NCBI GenBank assembly: GCA_966211335.1
Contig: CBIHNF010000002.1
Location: forward strand, 180,350-244,349
Reading direction: 5' to 3'
DNA from: JAPWJZ01 sp966211335
GTDB lineage: Bacteria > Pseudomonadota > Alphaproteobacteria > Micavibrionales > UBA2020
Length of the DNA: 64,000 nt
This document shows, piece by piece, positions 1 to 8,248 of the stretch. A program made the translations under genes and the position numbers. Under the pieces are notes generated by a model that saw only the letters and a list, made by a program, of their open reading frames with translations, made no database searches and was not told where the DNA came from. Each line of letters starts with the position of its first letter. Position 1 is the first letter of the stretch.

Positions 1-452
1 ATGGCGCCGGTGCCGACGATGCCGATGGTCTTGCCGTCAAGGTCAAAGCCTTCAAGACCGCCAAGCGTGAAGTCGCTGTCCTTTGTCCGCCGCGCCGCTT
101 CCGGAATATGCCGGCTGAGGCCGAGGAGCAGGGCGAAGACATGCTCCGCCACCGTTTTCTCCCCATAGGACGGCACGTTGGCGACGCGGATGTTATGCGC
201 CCGACAGTAATCAAGGTCGATATGGTCGTAGCCGCTGGAGCGGGTCGCAATCATCTTCAGCTGTTTGAAACGCGACAGAATTTTCGCGCTGAGGTCGGAA
301 TAGATGAAGCAGGAAATGACCTCCGCATCGGCATATTTTTCCACATTCTTCTCCGTCAACGGCTCCGCCACCGCATCGAAAACCTCATCTGGCCTCAAGC
401 GTAAAAAAGCGGCGCGCTGATTGTCGTCACATTCGAAGAAGGTTTTTTTCAT
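1..452 (-). CDS. D-isomer-specific 2-hydroxyacid dehydrogenase, N-terminal part
   Basis: The gene runs off the left edge of the window, so only about 150 N-terminal residues are visible. They contain the start of the family's catalytic domain, a stretch ending in a VPSYGEKTVAEHVFALLL-like segment typical of D-lactate/hydroxyacid dehydrogenases, and the beginning of the NAD-binding Rossmann fold (DGKTIGIVGTGAI, first glycines of GxGxxG). The family reduces 2-keto acids to D-2-hydroxy acids with NADH in the cytoplasm. The SYGE/AEH region fits the D-lactate dehydrogenase branch, but the catalytic Arg/Glu/His lie outside the window, so the substrate is uncertain. I chose the ATG at 450-452; the frame is open from there to base 1. 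Confidence 0.85.
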   Translation of the reverse strand, partial: MKKTFFECDDNQRAAFLRLRPDEVFDAVAEPLTEKNVEKYADAEVISCFIYSDLSAKILSRFKQLKMIATRSSGYDHIDLDYCRAHNIRVANVPSYGEKTVAEHVFALLLGLSRHIPEAARRTKDSDFTLGGLEGFDLDGKTIGIVGTGA

Positions 453-465
453 GGTGCCTGCTGCG

Positions 466-966
466 TTAGAGGAGGTCTTTTAGGTGCTTGGCAAGTTCCT
501 GCGCGTTTTCTTTGGTTAGGTCCTTGTTGAGGTCGTGGGTCACGCGGGCTGCAAGCGCTTTCGGAAGCAAGCCGCGCAGGCTGCCAAGGGTATGCGGCGG
601 CGCGACGAGAATGATTTCATCAAAGGCTTTTTCCTTTTCCGCCACATCCAGCCATTCGACAAGACGCTGCGCGAAGGCGATATCGGCATGGTCAGGCTTG
701 TCATCGCGGCTGTGGGTGTGGTCATGCTTGTCGGGGTTGAGGCTTTGCGGCGCGAACATATGCTCCCCCGCCGATTTCATCTGTTTGCCCTTCGCTTCGG
801 CATGGGAAATTTCCTCGAGGCCCTTCGGCGTTTTGCGGTAGATAAAGGCCTGTTCGCTGTCGGCCACAACGATCCAAACATGCGGCACTTTGAGGCCGGT
901 ATGCGGTTGATGTTCCCCGTCAAAGGCGTGAAAACCCTTATCCGCCAGAATGCCTGTAACCTTCAT
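466..966 (-). CDS. Host attachment family protein (copy 1)
   Basis: A 166-residue cytoplasmic protein. It has the WIVVADSEQAFIY start and the ILVAPPHTLGSLRGLL segment seen in the bacterial family annotated as protein required for attachment to host cells, which has a release-factor-like (baeRF/eRF1-type) fold. An AAGGAA ribosome site sits just upstream of the ATG at 964-966. The frame stays open further upstream, but that part is basic, low-quality sequence and is left out. A histidine/aspartate-rich stretch (DKHDHTHSRDDKPDH) lies mid-protein. A second family member lies at 42037-42486. The function in a free-living bacterium is unknown; the family name comes from a plant-associated species and should not be over-read. 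Confidence 0.8.
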   Translation of the reverse strand: MKVTGILADKGFHAFDGEHQPHTGLKVPHVWIVVADSEQAFIYRKTPKGLEEISHAEAKGKQMKSAGEHMFAPQSLNPDKHDHTHSRDDKPDHADIAFAQRLVEWLDVAEKEKAFDEIILVAPPHTLGSLRGLLPKALAARVTHDLNKDLTKENAQELAKHLKDLL

Positions 967-1081
967 GATGAAATTCCTTTTCTTGAATGATTGAAGGTCA
1001 TCAAACAGGTAACGCCGTCTTCTGTCGCCCAAACAATTATAATTAACGCCTTGCTTTGCGGGCCTCCGGCGCGATTGGCGC

Positions 1082-1501
1082 TTAAACCACAACGCGGCGC
1101 TTGTTGTAGCCATAGGCGAAGAGGGGCATCAGGAACAATGGGTCGGACAGCAGCGCCAGCCAGTTGGCGGTGACGCCGTTGATGTGGAGGTGCGCTGTGG
1201 TTGTGTATTCAATCGCGCTCGCCGGCGTTTCGCCGAGCGTCTTCACGAAGTACCAAACGCAAAAGCCCACAATCGCAATGCCGATGGACGTGCGAAGGTA
1301 GGCTTTCGGCCGGTAGCGTTTGCGGCAGAACGTGTAGAAGACGCCATAGACCACGACCGCATAAATCAGCGAATAGGTGAACGTGCTTTTCGCAATGACA
1401 TCCACCGGCGTCACGTTCAAGGGGCGGATGCAGATGTACTGCACCAGAAACCATGCATAGAGGAAGACGAGGACAAGGAGGAATTCACCGAATTTCTGCA
1501 T
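1082..1501 (-). CDS. Predicted integral membrane protein, unknown function
   Basis: 139 residues with about four hydrophobic segments (near residues 5-24, 42-60, 70-87 and 110-128) and a basic C-terminus (NKRRVVV). Its ATG overlaps the cckA stop codon (TGATG), so it is probably co-transcribed and translationally coupled with cckA. I recognise no family. The tight coupling suggests a membrane protein made together with CckA, but nothing in the sequence shows that they interact. Confidence 0.7.
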   Translation of the reverse strand: MQKFGEFLLVLVFLYAWFLVQYICIRPLNVTPVDVIAKSTFTYSLIYAVVVYGVFYTFCRKRYRPKAYLRTSIGIAIVGFCVWYFVKTLGETPASAIEYTTTAHLHINGVTANWLALLSDPLFLMPLFAYGYNKRRVVV

Positions 1502-4005
1502 CAGCCGTTACTTTCCATGACTTCTTTCACCTTGGTCGCCAGCTGCTTCAGCGTGAAGGGCTTCGGCAGGAAGTAGACGTCGCTGCCCAGGTGCTCCTTG
1601 AAGCGGTCTTCCGCATAGCCGGAGATGAAGATGATTTTGATCTGCGGGTATTTTTCCTTCACCTGTTTGGCCAGCGTCGTGCCGTCCATTTCAGGCATCA
1701 TGACGTCGGTGATGAGGATTTCAGGCGTGAATTTCTTCTCTTCCAGAATGCGTAGGGCGGAAACACCGCCCGGTGCATCCATCACCTGATAACCCTTGTT
1801 GGAAAGCGCGCGGGCGGAGAAGGTGCGCACGGCGTCTTCATCTTCGACCAGCAGGATTTTGGCGGAACCGGTCAGGTCGCTCGTCACCTGTTTCTCTTCG
1901 ACCGCTTCTGCCTTTTTCGCGCCTTCGACTTCGATATGGCGGGGAAGATAAATGCTGAAGATGGTGCCTTTTCCCACCGTCGACTGCACGGAAATAAAAC
2001 CGCCGGTCTGGTGGACGATGCCGTGCACGGTGGCAAGGCCAAGGCCTGTGCCTGCGCCGACTTCCTTGGTCGAGAAGAAAGGCTCGAAAATGCGGGTCAT
2101 GATATCGGGCGCGATGCCGGTGCCGGCGTCTTCCACTTCCGTTACCGCCCAGTTGCCGGGCGGCAGCGTTTCATCGTTCGAGAGTTTCAGGCCTTGCGGG
2201 TTGGCGAGGTTCTGCGTGCGGATAATCAGCTTGCCGCCATTCGGCATCGCGTCGCGTGCGTTGACGACAAGGTTGATGAGAACCTGCTCCATCTGCCCCT
2301 GGTCGGCCTTGATAAGGCTGATGTCGGAGGAGTGCTGCAGGCGCAGCTCGATATTCGCGCCGATGAGGCGGCGCAGGAGGTGGGAAAGTTCCGAGAGCAC
2401 CTCCGCCAGATCCAACACGCGCGGTTGCAATGTCTGCTGGCGGGAGAAGGCGAGCAGCTGGCGCACCAGGTTGGCGGCGCGGTTGGCGTTTTGCTTGATC
2501 TGCATAATGTCCGCAAAGCTAGGGTCGCCGGGCTTGTGGCGCAGCAGCAGCAGGTCGCAGAAGCCGATCATGGCCGTTAACAGGTTGTTGAAGTCGTGCG
2601 CGATACCGCCGGCGAGCTGCCCCACCGCCTGCATCTTCTGGCTTTGGGTGAATTGCTTTTCGAGCTTTTTCTGTTCGGTCAGGTCGATGAAGTGGAGCAC
2701 GAAATTGTCGCCGGAGCGGAACTTGCGGGCATAAAGCTGCGCGATAATTTCAATGGAGCCTTTGATGGCGACTTCGATAAAGGCAGAGGTTTTATCGCCG
2801 CGCGCCAGCTGCTTCAGCCATTCTTCGGCGCGGTGCTGGTCTTCCTTATGGATGAAGCTGAGCAGATGCTTGCCGTTGATGGCGCCGACGGGCAGGCGCA
2901 TCATGGCGGCGAGCGTCGCGTTGGCGTCCGAAATAGAACCGGTTGCGGTCAGCATGCAGATGCCGACGGGCGCTTCCTCGAACAACCGCTCGAAGCGGTC
3001 TTCGGATTCACGCAAGGCCTGCTGCATTTTCTGCTCGGTCGTCAGGTCATAGACGACGGAGCGGGAAATGACCTTGCCTTCTTCATCCTTGGTGATCGAA
3101 TGGGTGATGGCGGCCTTGAATACACGGCCGCCCGCGCCCTTCATCAGCGCTTCGCCGTGCTGGTGATAGCCGCCGTCCTCGAAGCAGTCATAGGGCTTGC
3201 CGTCTTTGGGCGGGTTGACGAGGAAGTCATGCAGCTTCGTCTTGCCGATAATCGTGCGCGCATCGGCGCCAAGCAGGCGGAGCAGCGTGTCATTTGCAAA
3301 CTGCAGCTTGCCGTCTTCATCGACGGAGAAGAAGCCGACCGGCGCATTGTCGGTGAAGTCGCGCAGCTTTTCGCGCTCTTCCCGTATCGCCGCTTCCATC
3401 TGGTAGCGGTGGGTGATGTCGTCAAAGCGCCAGTGCACATAGCCCGGCCAGCCGAGGATGAACTGGCAGGTGACCTGGTACCAGGCCGCCTTGCCGCGCA
3501 GCTTGGTCTGTATTTCGGTGGAGGCGGAACCGGCGGGCGCTGCCTTGTTCTGCAATTCTTCCAGCGTCTTTTCGATTTTCTTTGAGTGCTCGAACAGGCG
3601 GGTAAAGGAATGGAGGGATGCTTCGCCCAAACCCTCCACCAGTTTGGCAAAGCGCGTGTTGGCGTAAATCGTTTCGCCAGCGGGGTCGGTAATCGCGCGC
3701 GCCTCGGCGCTTTTTTCCAAAACTTCCGTCAGGATTTTGCGGCTGCGGTCCGCATCCGAATAGCTGCGGGACAGCAGGAACACGCCGCCGCCGCCGATGA
3801 GGCCGACCATATAGATGCCGAAGAACCAGACGCCGATGCTGGATTTATGCAGCAGGAATAAGGTCGCCATGCTGATGAGGCCATAGGCCGCACCGATGAC
3901 GAAAAGCATCAGCGCCTTGATGTTGCGCTTGGAGGAAAGGCGGTTCGGGTTTTCAGGTTTTTTCTCAAGGAAAAAACCGCCTGAATTGGAGGGAGGTGTG
4001 TTCAA
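1501..4005 (-). CDS. cckA: Hybrid sensor histidine kinase CckA
   Basis: 834 residues. There are two membrane helices (about 30-52 and 58-78), three PAS-like sensor regions (about 95-200, 215-330, 335-450), an HWE/HisKA dimerisation box with phospho-acceptor His470 (GGIAHDFNNLL), an ATPase domain with N box (LINLVVNARDAM) and G boxes (GTGLGLATVHGI), and a C-terminal receiver with Asp767 (ILITDVMMPEMDG). This is the classic alphaproteobacterial CckA layout. By established knowledge CckA passes phosphate through ChpT to CtrA and controls cell cycle and motility genes. The start appears to be TTG (4003-4005) after an AGCAGG site; no ATG lies before the first membrane helix. It lies downstream of the flagellar genes on the same strand, with a secreted-protein gene between. 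Confidence 0.93.
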   Translation of the reverse strand: MNTPPSNSGGFFLEKKPENPNRLSSKRNIKALMLFVIGAAYGLISMATLFLLHKSSIGVWFFGIYMVGLIGGGGVFLLSRSYSDADRSRKILTEVLEKSAEARAITDPAGETIYANTRFAKLVEGLGEASLHSFTRLFEHSKKIEKTLEELQNKAAPAGSASTEIQTKLRGKAAWYQVTCQFILGWPGYVHWRFDDITHRYQMEAAIREEREKLRDFTDNAPVGFFSVDEDGKLQFANDTLLRLLGADARTIIGKTKLHDFLVNPPKDGKPYDCFEDGGYHQHGEALMKGAGGRVFKAAITHSITKDEEGKVISRSVVYDLTTEQKMQQALRESEDRFERLFEEAPVGICMLTATGSISDANATLAAMMRLPVGAINGKHLLSFIHKEDQHRAEEWLKQLARGDKTSAFIEVAIKGSIEIIAQLYARKFRSGDNFVLHFIDLTEQKKLEKQFTQSQKMQAVGQLAGGIAHDFNNLLTAMIGFCDLLLLRHKPGDPSFADIMQIKQNANRAANLVRQLLAFSRQQTLQPRVLDLAEVLSELSHLLRRLIGANIELRLQHSSDISLIKADQGQMEQVLINLVVNARDAMPNGGKLIIRTQNLANPQGLKLSNDETLPPGNWAVTEVEDAGTGIAPDIMTRIFEPFFSTKEVGAGTGLGLATVHGIVHQTGGFISVQSTVGKGTIFSIYLPRHIEVEGAKKAEAVEEKQVTSDLTGSAKILLVEDEDAVRTFSARALSNKGYQVMDAPGGVSALRILEEKKFTPEILITDVMMPEMDGTTLAKQVKEKYPQIKIIFISGYAEDRFKEHLGSDVYFLPKPFTLKQLATKVKEVMESNG

Positions 4006-4061
4006 CGGGTGCCTGCTTTTGTTACCCGCGTATTTTAGCAGGGCAGGCCGCCATAATCCAG

Positions 4062-4736
4062 TTATGGGTGAAGATTCAGCAGGGTTTTCGCCTTCACGTC
4101 GGTCGAATTGAACTGCGTGTCCCAGACGGTGTAGTTGTTGTCCTTCGACCAGAGCTCGATTTTGGAAATTTCGGCCATGACAAGCTTATAGGTGCGTCCG
4201 TCCATCTGGATGGGGTTCGGGTCAGCGCCCTGCGGCGTCAGCGTCATGGTCAGGCGCACGGTGTTGTCATCCCCCATCTGGCGGGTGATGGAATCCGCCA
4301 GCTCCGGCGGGCATTTCAGCCACTGGTAGCTGGCAACGCCGTTGGGAATCAGGGCATAGCGCTGACCCATATATGTATAATTGAAATAAGTCATGTCGTT
4401 GAAGTTCTGGACGAGGAAGCCCTTGCCCAGCGGGCTGTAGGCGGTGATTTTGGCCTTCACATCCAGCACAATCGGCTCCGTCACCGTCAGCAGGTTGTAG
4501 GTGTCGTACATCTTCTCGACTTCGTCCTTCAGGTACTGCGGACGGTCGTACATTTCGGTCTTGTTATAGCCGGGGGAGCTGCGCACCCATTGCTCGAAGG
4601 CCGGTGTCTTGTTGAGCAGCTTTTCGTAGAGCATGGCGACGTAAATGCCTTGCGTGAGATCAGGCTTCTTGCCGCTGGCTTCAGCGGTTGTCGTCAGCAG
4701 CAAAAGGATGGCGAGTGCGGCGAGGAGGGGGCGCAT
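4062..4736 (-). CDS. Secreted protein of unknown function
   Basis: 224 residues with a clear Sec signal peptide (hydrophobic residues 3-18, cleavage near AEAS-GKK). The mature part is about 200 residues, rich in Tyr, Asn and Thr, with no further membrane segment. It lies 5 bases after the flhB stop and before cckA on the same strand, so it is likely part of the flagellar/cckA transcript. It may resemble the DUF4852 group, but I am not sure. A periplasmic role connected with flagella is only an inference from position. Confidence 0.7.
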   Translation of the reverse strand: MRPLLAALAILLLLTTTAEASGKKPDLTQGIYVAMLYEKLLNKTPAFEQWVRSSPGYNKTEMYDRPQYLKDEVEKMYDTYNLLTVTEPIVLDVKAKITAYSPLGKGFLVQNFNDMTYFNYTYMGQRYALIPNGVASYQWLKCPPELADSITRQMGDDNTVRLTMTLTPQGADPNPIQMDGRTYKLVMAEISKIELWSKDNNYTVWDTQFNSTDVKAKTLLNLHP

Positions 4737-4741
4737 GTGAA

Positions 4742-5815
4742 TTATCTTCTTCCCTTGAGCTTGAAGACGTAGGAGATGACTTCGGCCACCGCCTTGTACT
4801 GGTCTTGCGGAATGGTTTGTTCGATGTCCATTGAATCATACAGCGCGCGGGCAAGGGCCGGGTTTTCGACCAGCGGCACATCGTTTTCCTTCGCCACATC
4901 GCGGATGCGCTGCGCCACCGCATCAACGCCCTTGGCCACCATCTGCGGTGCGTCCATTTTGGCGGTGTCGTACTTCAATGCGACCGCGTAATGCGTGGGG
5001 TTGGTGATGATGACGTCGGCTTCCGGCACCGCCTGCATCATGCGCTGGCGAGCCTTTTGTTCGCGCAACTGGCGGAGGCGCGCCTTCACATGCGGGTCGC
5101 CCTCCGTCTGGCGGAATTCTTCCTTCAGCTCCTGCTTGCTCATGCGCATTTTCTGCATGAAATCGAAGCGCTGGTAGGTGTAATCGGCAACGGCGATGAC
5201 GAACTGGATGATCAGCGCCGCAATCATCATCTTGATGAACAGGGTGCGCAGATCCGACATCGCCTGCCCGAGTTCCTCGTTGATGAAGTGTTCGACGCCG
5301 TCAAAGTAGGCGCGCACCGCCATATACATCGCAATCGACACGATGATGAGTTTCAGGACGCTTTTCACCAGCTCTGAAATCGAGCGCATGGAGAAGAGGC
5401 GGCCGAGTCCCCGGATGATGGAGATTTTACCAAGGTCGGGCTTGATAGGCTCCGTCGTGAACAAGGGGCCCGTCTGCACAACAGCCGACGCCGCGCCCAT
5501 GGTCATGAGGGCGATAAACGGGAAGGCCAAATCACCCATGACGCGCGTAAACAGCCCGCGCGCGAGGTCTTTGAGGCCGGCGCCATCGACATGATAGGTA
5601 TGCGCATCCGACAGGAAAGTTTTCAGCACGTCCATCAAATCCGCCATGATCAGCGGGCCGGAACCTGCGACGATGAGCGTGGCGGTGAACAGCGCAACGA
5701 AGTTGGAGACTTCCTTGGAATAAACCACCTGCCCGCGTTTCCGCGCTTCCTCCAGCCTTCGCGCTGTGGGCGGTTCGGTCTTCTGGCTGTCATCATCATC
5801 GCCGCCTTCGGACAT
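4742..5815 (-). CDS. flhB: Flagellar export protein FlhB
   Basis: 357 residues: a charged N-terminus with the DDSQKTEPPTARRLEEAR motif of FlhB, four membrane helices (about 35-55, 95-115, 145-165, 190-210), and the cytoplasmic switch domain with the self-cleavage site Asn272-Pro-Thr-His275. FlhB is the export gate component that switches substrate specificity from rod/hook to filament proteins by cleavage at NPTH. It has a good GGGAGAG ribosome site. It follows fliR, as in many flagellar operons. A shortened paralog of its C-terminal domain is encoded at 8249-8611. Confidence 0.97.
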   Translation of the reverse strand: MSEGGDDDDSQKTEPPTARRLEEARKRGQVVYSKEVSNFVALFTATLIVAGSGPLIMADLMDVLKTFLSDAHTYHVDGAGLKDLARGLFTRVMGDLAFPFIALMTMGAASAVVQTGPLFTTEPIKPDLGKISIIRGLGRLFSMRSISELVKSVLKLIIVSIAMYMAVRAYFDGVEHFINEELGQAMSDLRTLFIKMMIAALIIQFVIAVADYTYQRFDFMQKMRMSKQELKEEFRQTEGDPHVKARLRQLREQKARQRMMQAVPEADVIITNPTHYAVALKYDTAKMDAPQMVAKGVDAVAQRIRDVAKENDVPLVENPALARALYDSMDIEQTIPQDQYKAVAEVISYVFKLKGRR

Positions 5816-5824
5816 ATGCTCTCC

Positions 5825-6598
5825 CTATGGCGACAGGGCGGTGTCGACCACCGACTTGAAGGCGCCGAGCCAGTAGAGCATGCCGGCGGACAGGCACATG
5901 GTGAGCATGATCAGGCTTAACAAAATCTGCAGCGGCATGGCGAGGAAGAAAATCTGCACCTGCGGCATCAGCCGGCCGAGGACACCAAAACCCACCTGCA
6001 CCAGCGTGCCGACGACGAGGAAGGGGATGGAGAGCTGCACGCCGACGCGGAAGGCCGCGCCAATCGTGCGCGTCATGATTTCCATGATTGGGGCCATGTC
6101 GGGCGCATGCGTCAAGGCGGGGAACAGCTGGTAGCTTTCAACGACGGAGGCCAGCATGTAATGGTGCATGTTGGACACGAACAGCAGAATAACGCCGAGC
6201 ATGGAATAAAGCCCGCCGATCATGGTGCCCTGGCTCGCGGTCTGCGGGTTGAAGATGGAGCCGTTGGAAAAGCCCGCCTGAATGGAAATGATGCCGCCCG
6301 CGGTATCAAGCGCCGTCACCATGATGCGCATGACCGTGCCGATGAACAGGCCGATGAAGCCTTCCGACAGCAGCAGCGCAATCATATCCGCCGTATTGGC
6401 GGGCAGGGGCGGCAGGCTGGGGGCGAGGAAAGGGGTGAGCACCAGCGTCATGCCAAGCGCGAAATGCAGGCGCGTCTGCGGGTTGACGAAGGTATCGCCG
6501 ATGCCGGGCATAACCATGAGCGCCATGCCGAGGCGCATGAAAATCAGCATAAAGGCGGTGACGTTGCCGGCGACAATTTCGTTGAGCAGGGACTGCAT
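5825..6598 (-). CDS. fliR: Flagellar export protein FliR
   Basis: 257 residues, about six hydrophobic helices, with the conserved RLGMALMVMPGIGD N-terminal region and a C-terminal FFLAMPLQILLSL segment characteristic of FliR. FliR, with FliP and FliQ, forms the export gate in the centre of the MS ring. It is separated by 9 bases from flhB and 8 bases from fliQ, all on the same strand, so these are one operon. Confidence 0.95.
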   Translation of the reverse strand: MQSLLNEIVAGNVTAFMLIFMRLGMALMVMPGIGDTFVNPQTRLHFALGMTLVLTPFLAPSLPPLPANTADMIALLLSEGFIGLFIGTVMRIMVTALDTAGGIISIQAGFSNGSIFNPQTASQGTMIGGLYSMLGVILLFVSNMHHYMLASVVESYQLFPALTHAPDMAPIMEIMTRTIGAAFRVGVQLSIPFLVVGTLVQVGFGVLGRLMPQVQIFFLAMPLQILLSLIMLTMCLSAGMLYWLGAFKSVVDTALSP

Positions 6599-6606
6599 GG
6601 CGCCCC

Positions 6607-6873
6607 TTATCCCATGCCGATGATTTTATCGGCGATCTTTTCCATGAAGTGCGACATGGCCTGCGCGAAGACGGGGAACAGCAGGAAGATGGAGAGGTAA
6701 ATCGCCATCATCTTCGGCACGAAGGCGAGGCTGGTTTCCTGGATTTGCGTGAGGGCCTGAATAAGCGCGACGATAAGGCCGACGACAAGGCCGATCATCA
6801 TGATCGGCGCCGACAGCTGGATGGTCAGGACGATTGCTTCCCTGGCAAAGTCGATGACTTCCTGCTCGTCCAA
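6607..6873 (-). CDS. fliQ: Flagellar export protein FliQ
   Basis: 88 residues with two long hydrophobic helices (about 15-40 and 50-75) and the QALTQIQETSLAFVPK motif diagnostic of FliQ/SctS. It is a gate subunit of the flagellar type III exporter. The start is TTG (6871-6873), preceded by AGGAG with 8-base spacing; there is no suitable ATG. It lies between fliE and fliR. Confidence 0.95.
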   Translation of the reverse strand: MDEQEVIDFAREAIVLTIQLSAPIMMIGLVVGLIVALIQALTQIQETSLAFVPKMMAIYLSIFLLFPVFAQAMSHFMEKIADKIIGMG

Positions 6874-6900
6874 TTTAAAGGCTCCTGATAGAAGGCACCT

Positions 6901-7209
6901 TTAGATAGAGGTGCGCATGATCTGGTCATAAGCTTGCACCACGCGGTCGCGCACCGCAAGCACTGTATTCAGGGCCATTTCGGCGTTGTTGAGGGCCTGC
7001 ATGACATCCGTCATATCCGCCTTGCCGACGAGGGCCTGGGCGGAAACTTTTTCGGAGTTGTGCTGCGCATCCATGGCGGAGGTGAGGGACTGCTTCAGCA
7101 CATCGCCGAAGGAGGGGGCGTTCACATCGCTGACGGCCGCGACATCATTGCCCTGCGCGGCCTTCATGGTATTGAGGTAAGCTTTTGAAGCGTCGATAGC
7201 GTTTGCCAT
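6901..7209 (-). CDS. fliE: Flagellar hook-basal body protein FliE
   Basis: 102 residues, close to the family length. It has the conserved ADMTDVMQALNNAEMALN segment and the C-terminal VRDRVVQAYDQIMRTSI that is the FliE signature. FliE connects the MS ring to the rod. GGAGAAG precedes the ATG. It is encoded directly after flgC and before fliQ, the common flgBC-fliE order. Confidence 0.96.
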   Translation of the reverse strand: MANAIDASKAYLNTMKAAQGNDVAAVSDVNAPSFGDVLKQSLTSAMDAQHNSEKVSAQALVGKADMTDVMQALNNAEMALNTVLAVRDRVVQAYDQIMRTSI

Positions 7210-7222
7210 ATTTTACTTCTCC

Positions 7223-7633
7223 TTAACCGCGCAGCAGGTCGATTGTTTTCATCAGCATCGTGCGGGACATTTCGATAACGCCGAGGTTTGCCTCGTAGGA
7301 GCGTTGCGCTTCGCGCATATCTGCCATCTCCAGCATCGGGTTCACGTTCGGCATTTTCACATAACCGTCAGCGCCGGCGGCCGGGTGGCTGGGGTCGTAC
7401 TTCATAATGAAGGGGGTGGTATCCAGCGTCGGCGTGTTGACTTCAACTTCCATGGTGCCGTCCTGACGGTTCAGCACGTTCTTGAAGGTGGAGATCTGGC
7501 GCTGGTAGGGGTTGTCGGAAGCGGTCTTGCCGGTGGTTTCGGCATTGGCCATGTTCTCCGAAATGATCTTCATGCGGGCGCCTTGCGCCTTCATGCCTTT
7601 TGCGGCCTGTTCCATCGACTTGACGAGATCCAT
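7223..7633 (-). CDS. flgC: Flagellar proximal rod protein FlgC
   Basis: 136 residues. The N-terminus has the rod-protein pattern (GARMKIISENMANAETTGKT) and the C-terminus has the coiled-coil segment (RSYEANLGVIEMSRTML) shared by axial proteins. It forms part of the proximal rod in the periplasm and is exported by the flagellar apparatus without a Sec signal. It lies between flgB and fliE in one transcript. Confidence 0.96.
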   Translation of the reverse strand: MDLVKSMEQAAKGMKAQGARMKIISENMANAETTGKTASDNPYQRQISTFKNVLNRQDGTMEVEVNTPTLDTTPFIMKYDPSHPAAGADGYVKMPNVNPMLEMADMREAQRSYEANLGVIEMSRTMLMKTIDLLRG

Positions 7634-7660
7634 TGATGTAACCCCTTAACCTTAAAGTCC

Positions 7661-8101
7661 TTAACTGGATTTGATAGAAGATTTCAGCATCTGCATGTTT
7701 CGCATGTATAAATTGGATGCGAAGCTGTGGTCGGCGTAGTTACTGTTCATTTTCAGCAGCTGTTCTTCAAGGACCACGGAATTTCCTGCCGGGGCAGTTT
7801 CGTAGTTGTTCTTGGAATTCTTTGCCTTGGTCATGTCGCCGCCGGCCGTTGTGCCGCTGGCGGTCAGGTGCATCGGGTTGGTCGTGGTGAGGCCGGGGGA
7901 GCCGCCGCCCACCGAAGTCAGTGAAAGCGTTGAGGTCGAATGGCTCAGCAAGCCCTTGAAATCCAAGGGTTGAATGTCCTGCGGCTTGTAGCCGGGCGTA
8001 TCGGCATTGGCGATGTTTTGCGACAGGACCTGCTGACGGTGTTCCGTCCAGTCCATCTTCTGCAGCAGTGCCGACATCAATGTGAGATCTTGCGTGGTCA
8101 T
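7661..8101 (-). CDS. flgB: Flagellar proximal rod protein FlgB
   Basis: 146 residues with the ANADTPGYKPQD motif of FlgB and the C-terminal MNSNYADHSFASNLYMRN segment. It is the first gene of the minus-strand flagellar operon. The frame extends upstream to 8152, but I place the start at 8101 because it has a GGGAGAA ribosome site at good spacing and because the sigma-54-like promoter lies within the would-be extension. Confidence 0.95.
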   Translation of the reverse strand: MTTQDLTLMSALLQKMDWTEHRQQVLSQNIANADTPGYKPQDIQPLDFKGLLSHSTSTLSLTSVGGGSPGLTTTNPMHLTASGTTAGGDMTKAKNSKNNYETAPAGNSVVLEEQLLKMNSNYADHSFASNLYMRNMQMLKSSIKSS

Positions 8102-8127
8102 TAGAAGTTCTCCCTCACCTATTACAT

Positions 8128-8144
8128 ATGCAACGGCTGTGCCA
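8128..8144 (-). promoter_or_regulatory. Sigma-54-type promoter for flgB operon
   Basis: Read on the minus strand, the sequence is TGGCACAGCCGTTGCAT. The GG and GC elements are 12 bases apart, as in the -24/-12 consensus TGGCAC-N5-TTGCW. It would start transcription about 17 bases before the flgB ATG, just enough to include the ribosome site. Sigma-54 control of hook-basal body genes with FlbD is known from Caulobacter; use here is inferred. Confidence 0.7.
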
Positions 8145-8248
8145 TGTAACAACCCCCCGGTCGTATCTAAAATATAACACGAAATCAGGAACCGTCAGCC
8201 TAACATTTAAGGTGTTAACGATTTGTAAACTTTTGCTAGACTGATGCC

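Noticed and set aside
2596..3585. 329-codon plus-strand frame opposite cckA
   Set aside because: Shadow frame of a well-supported kinase gene.
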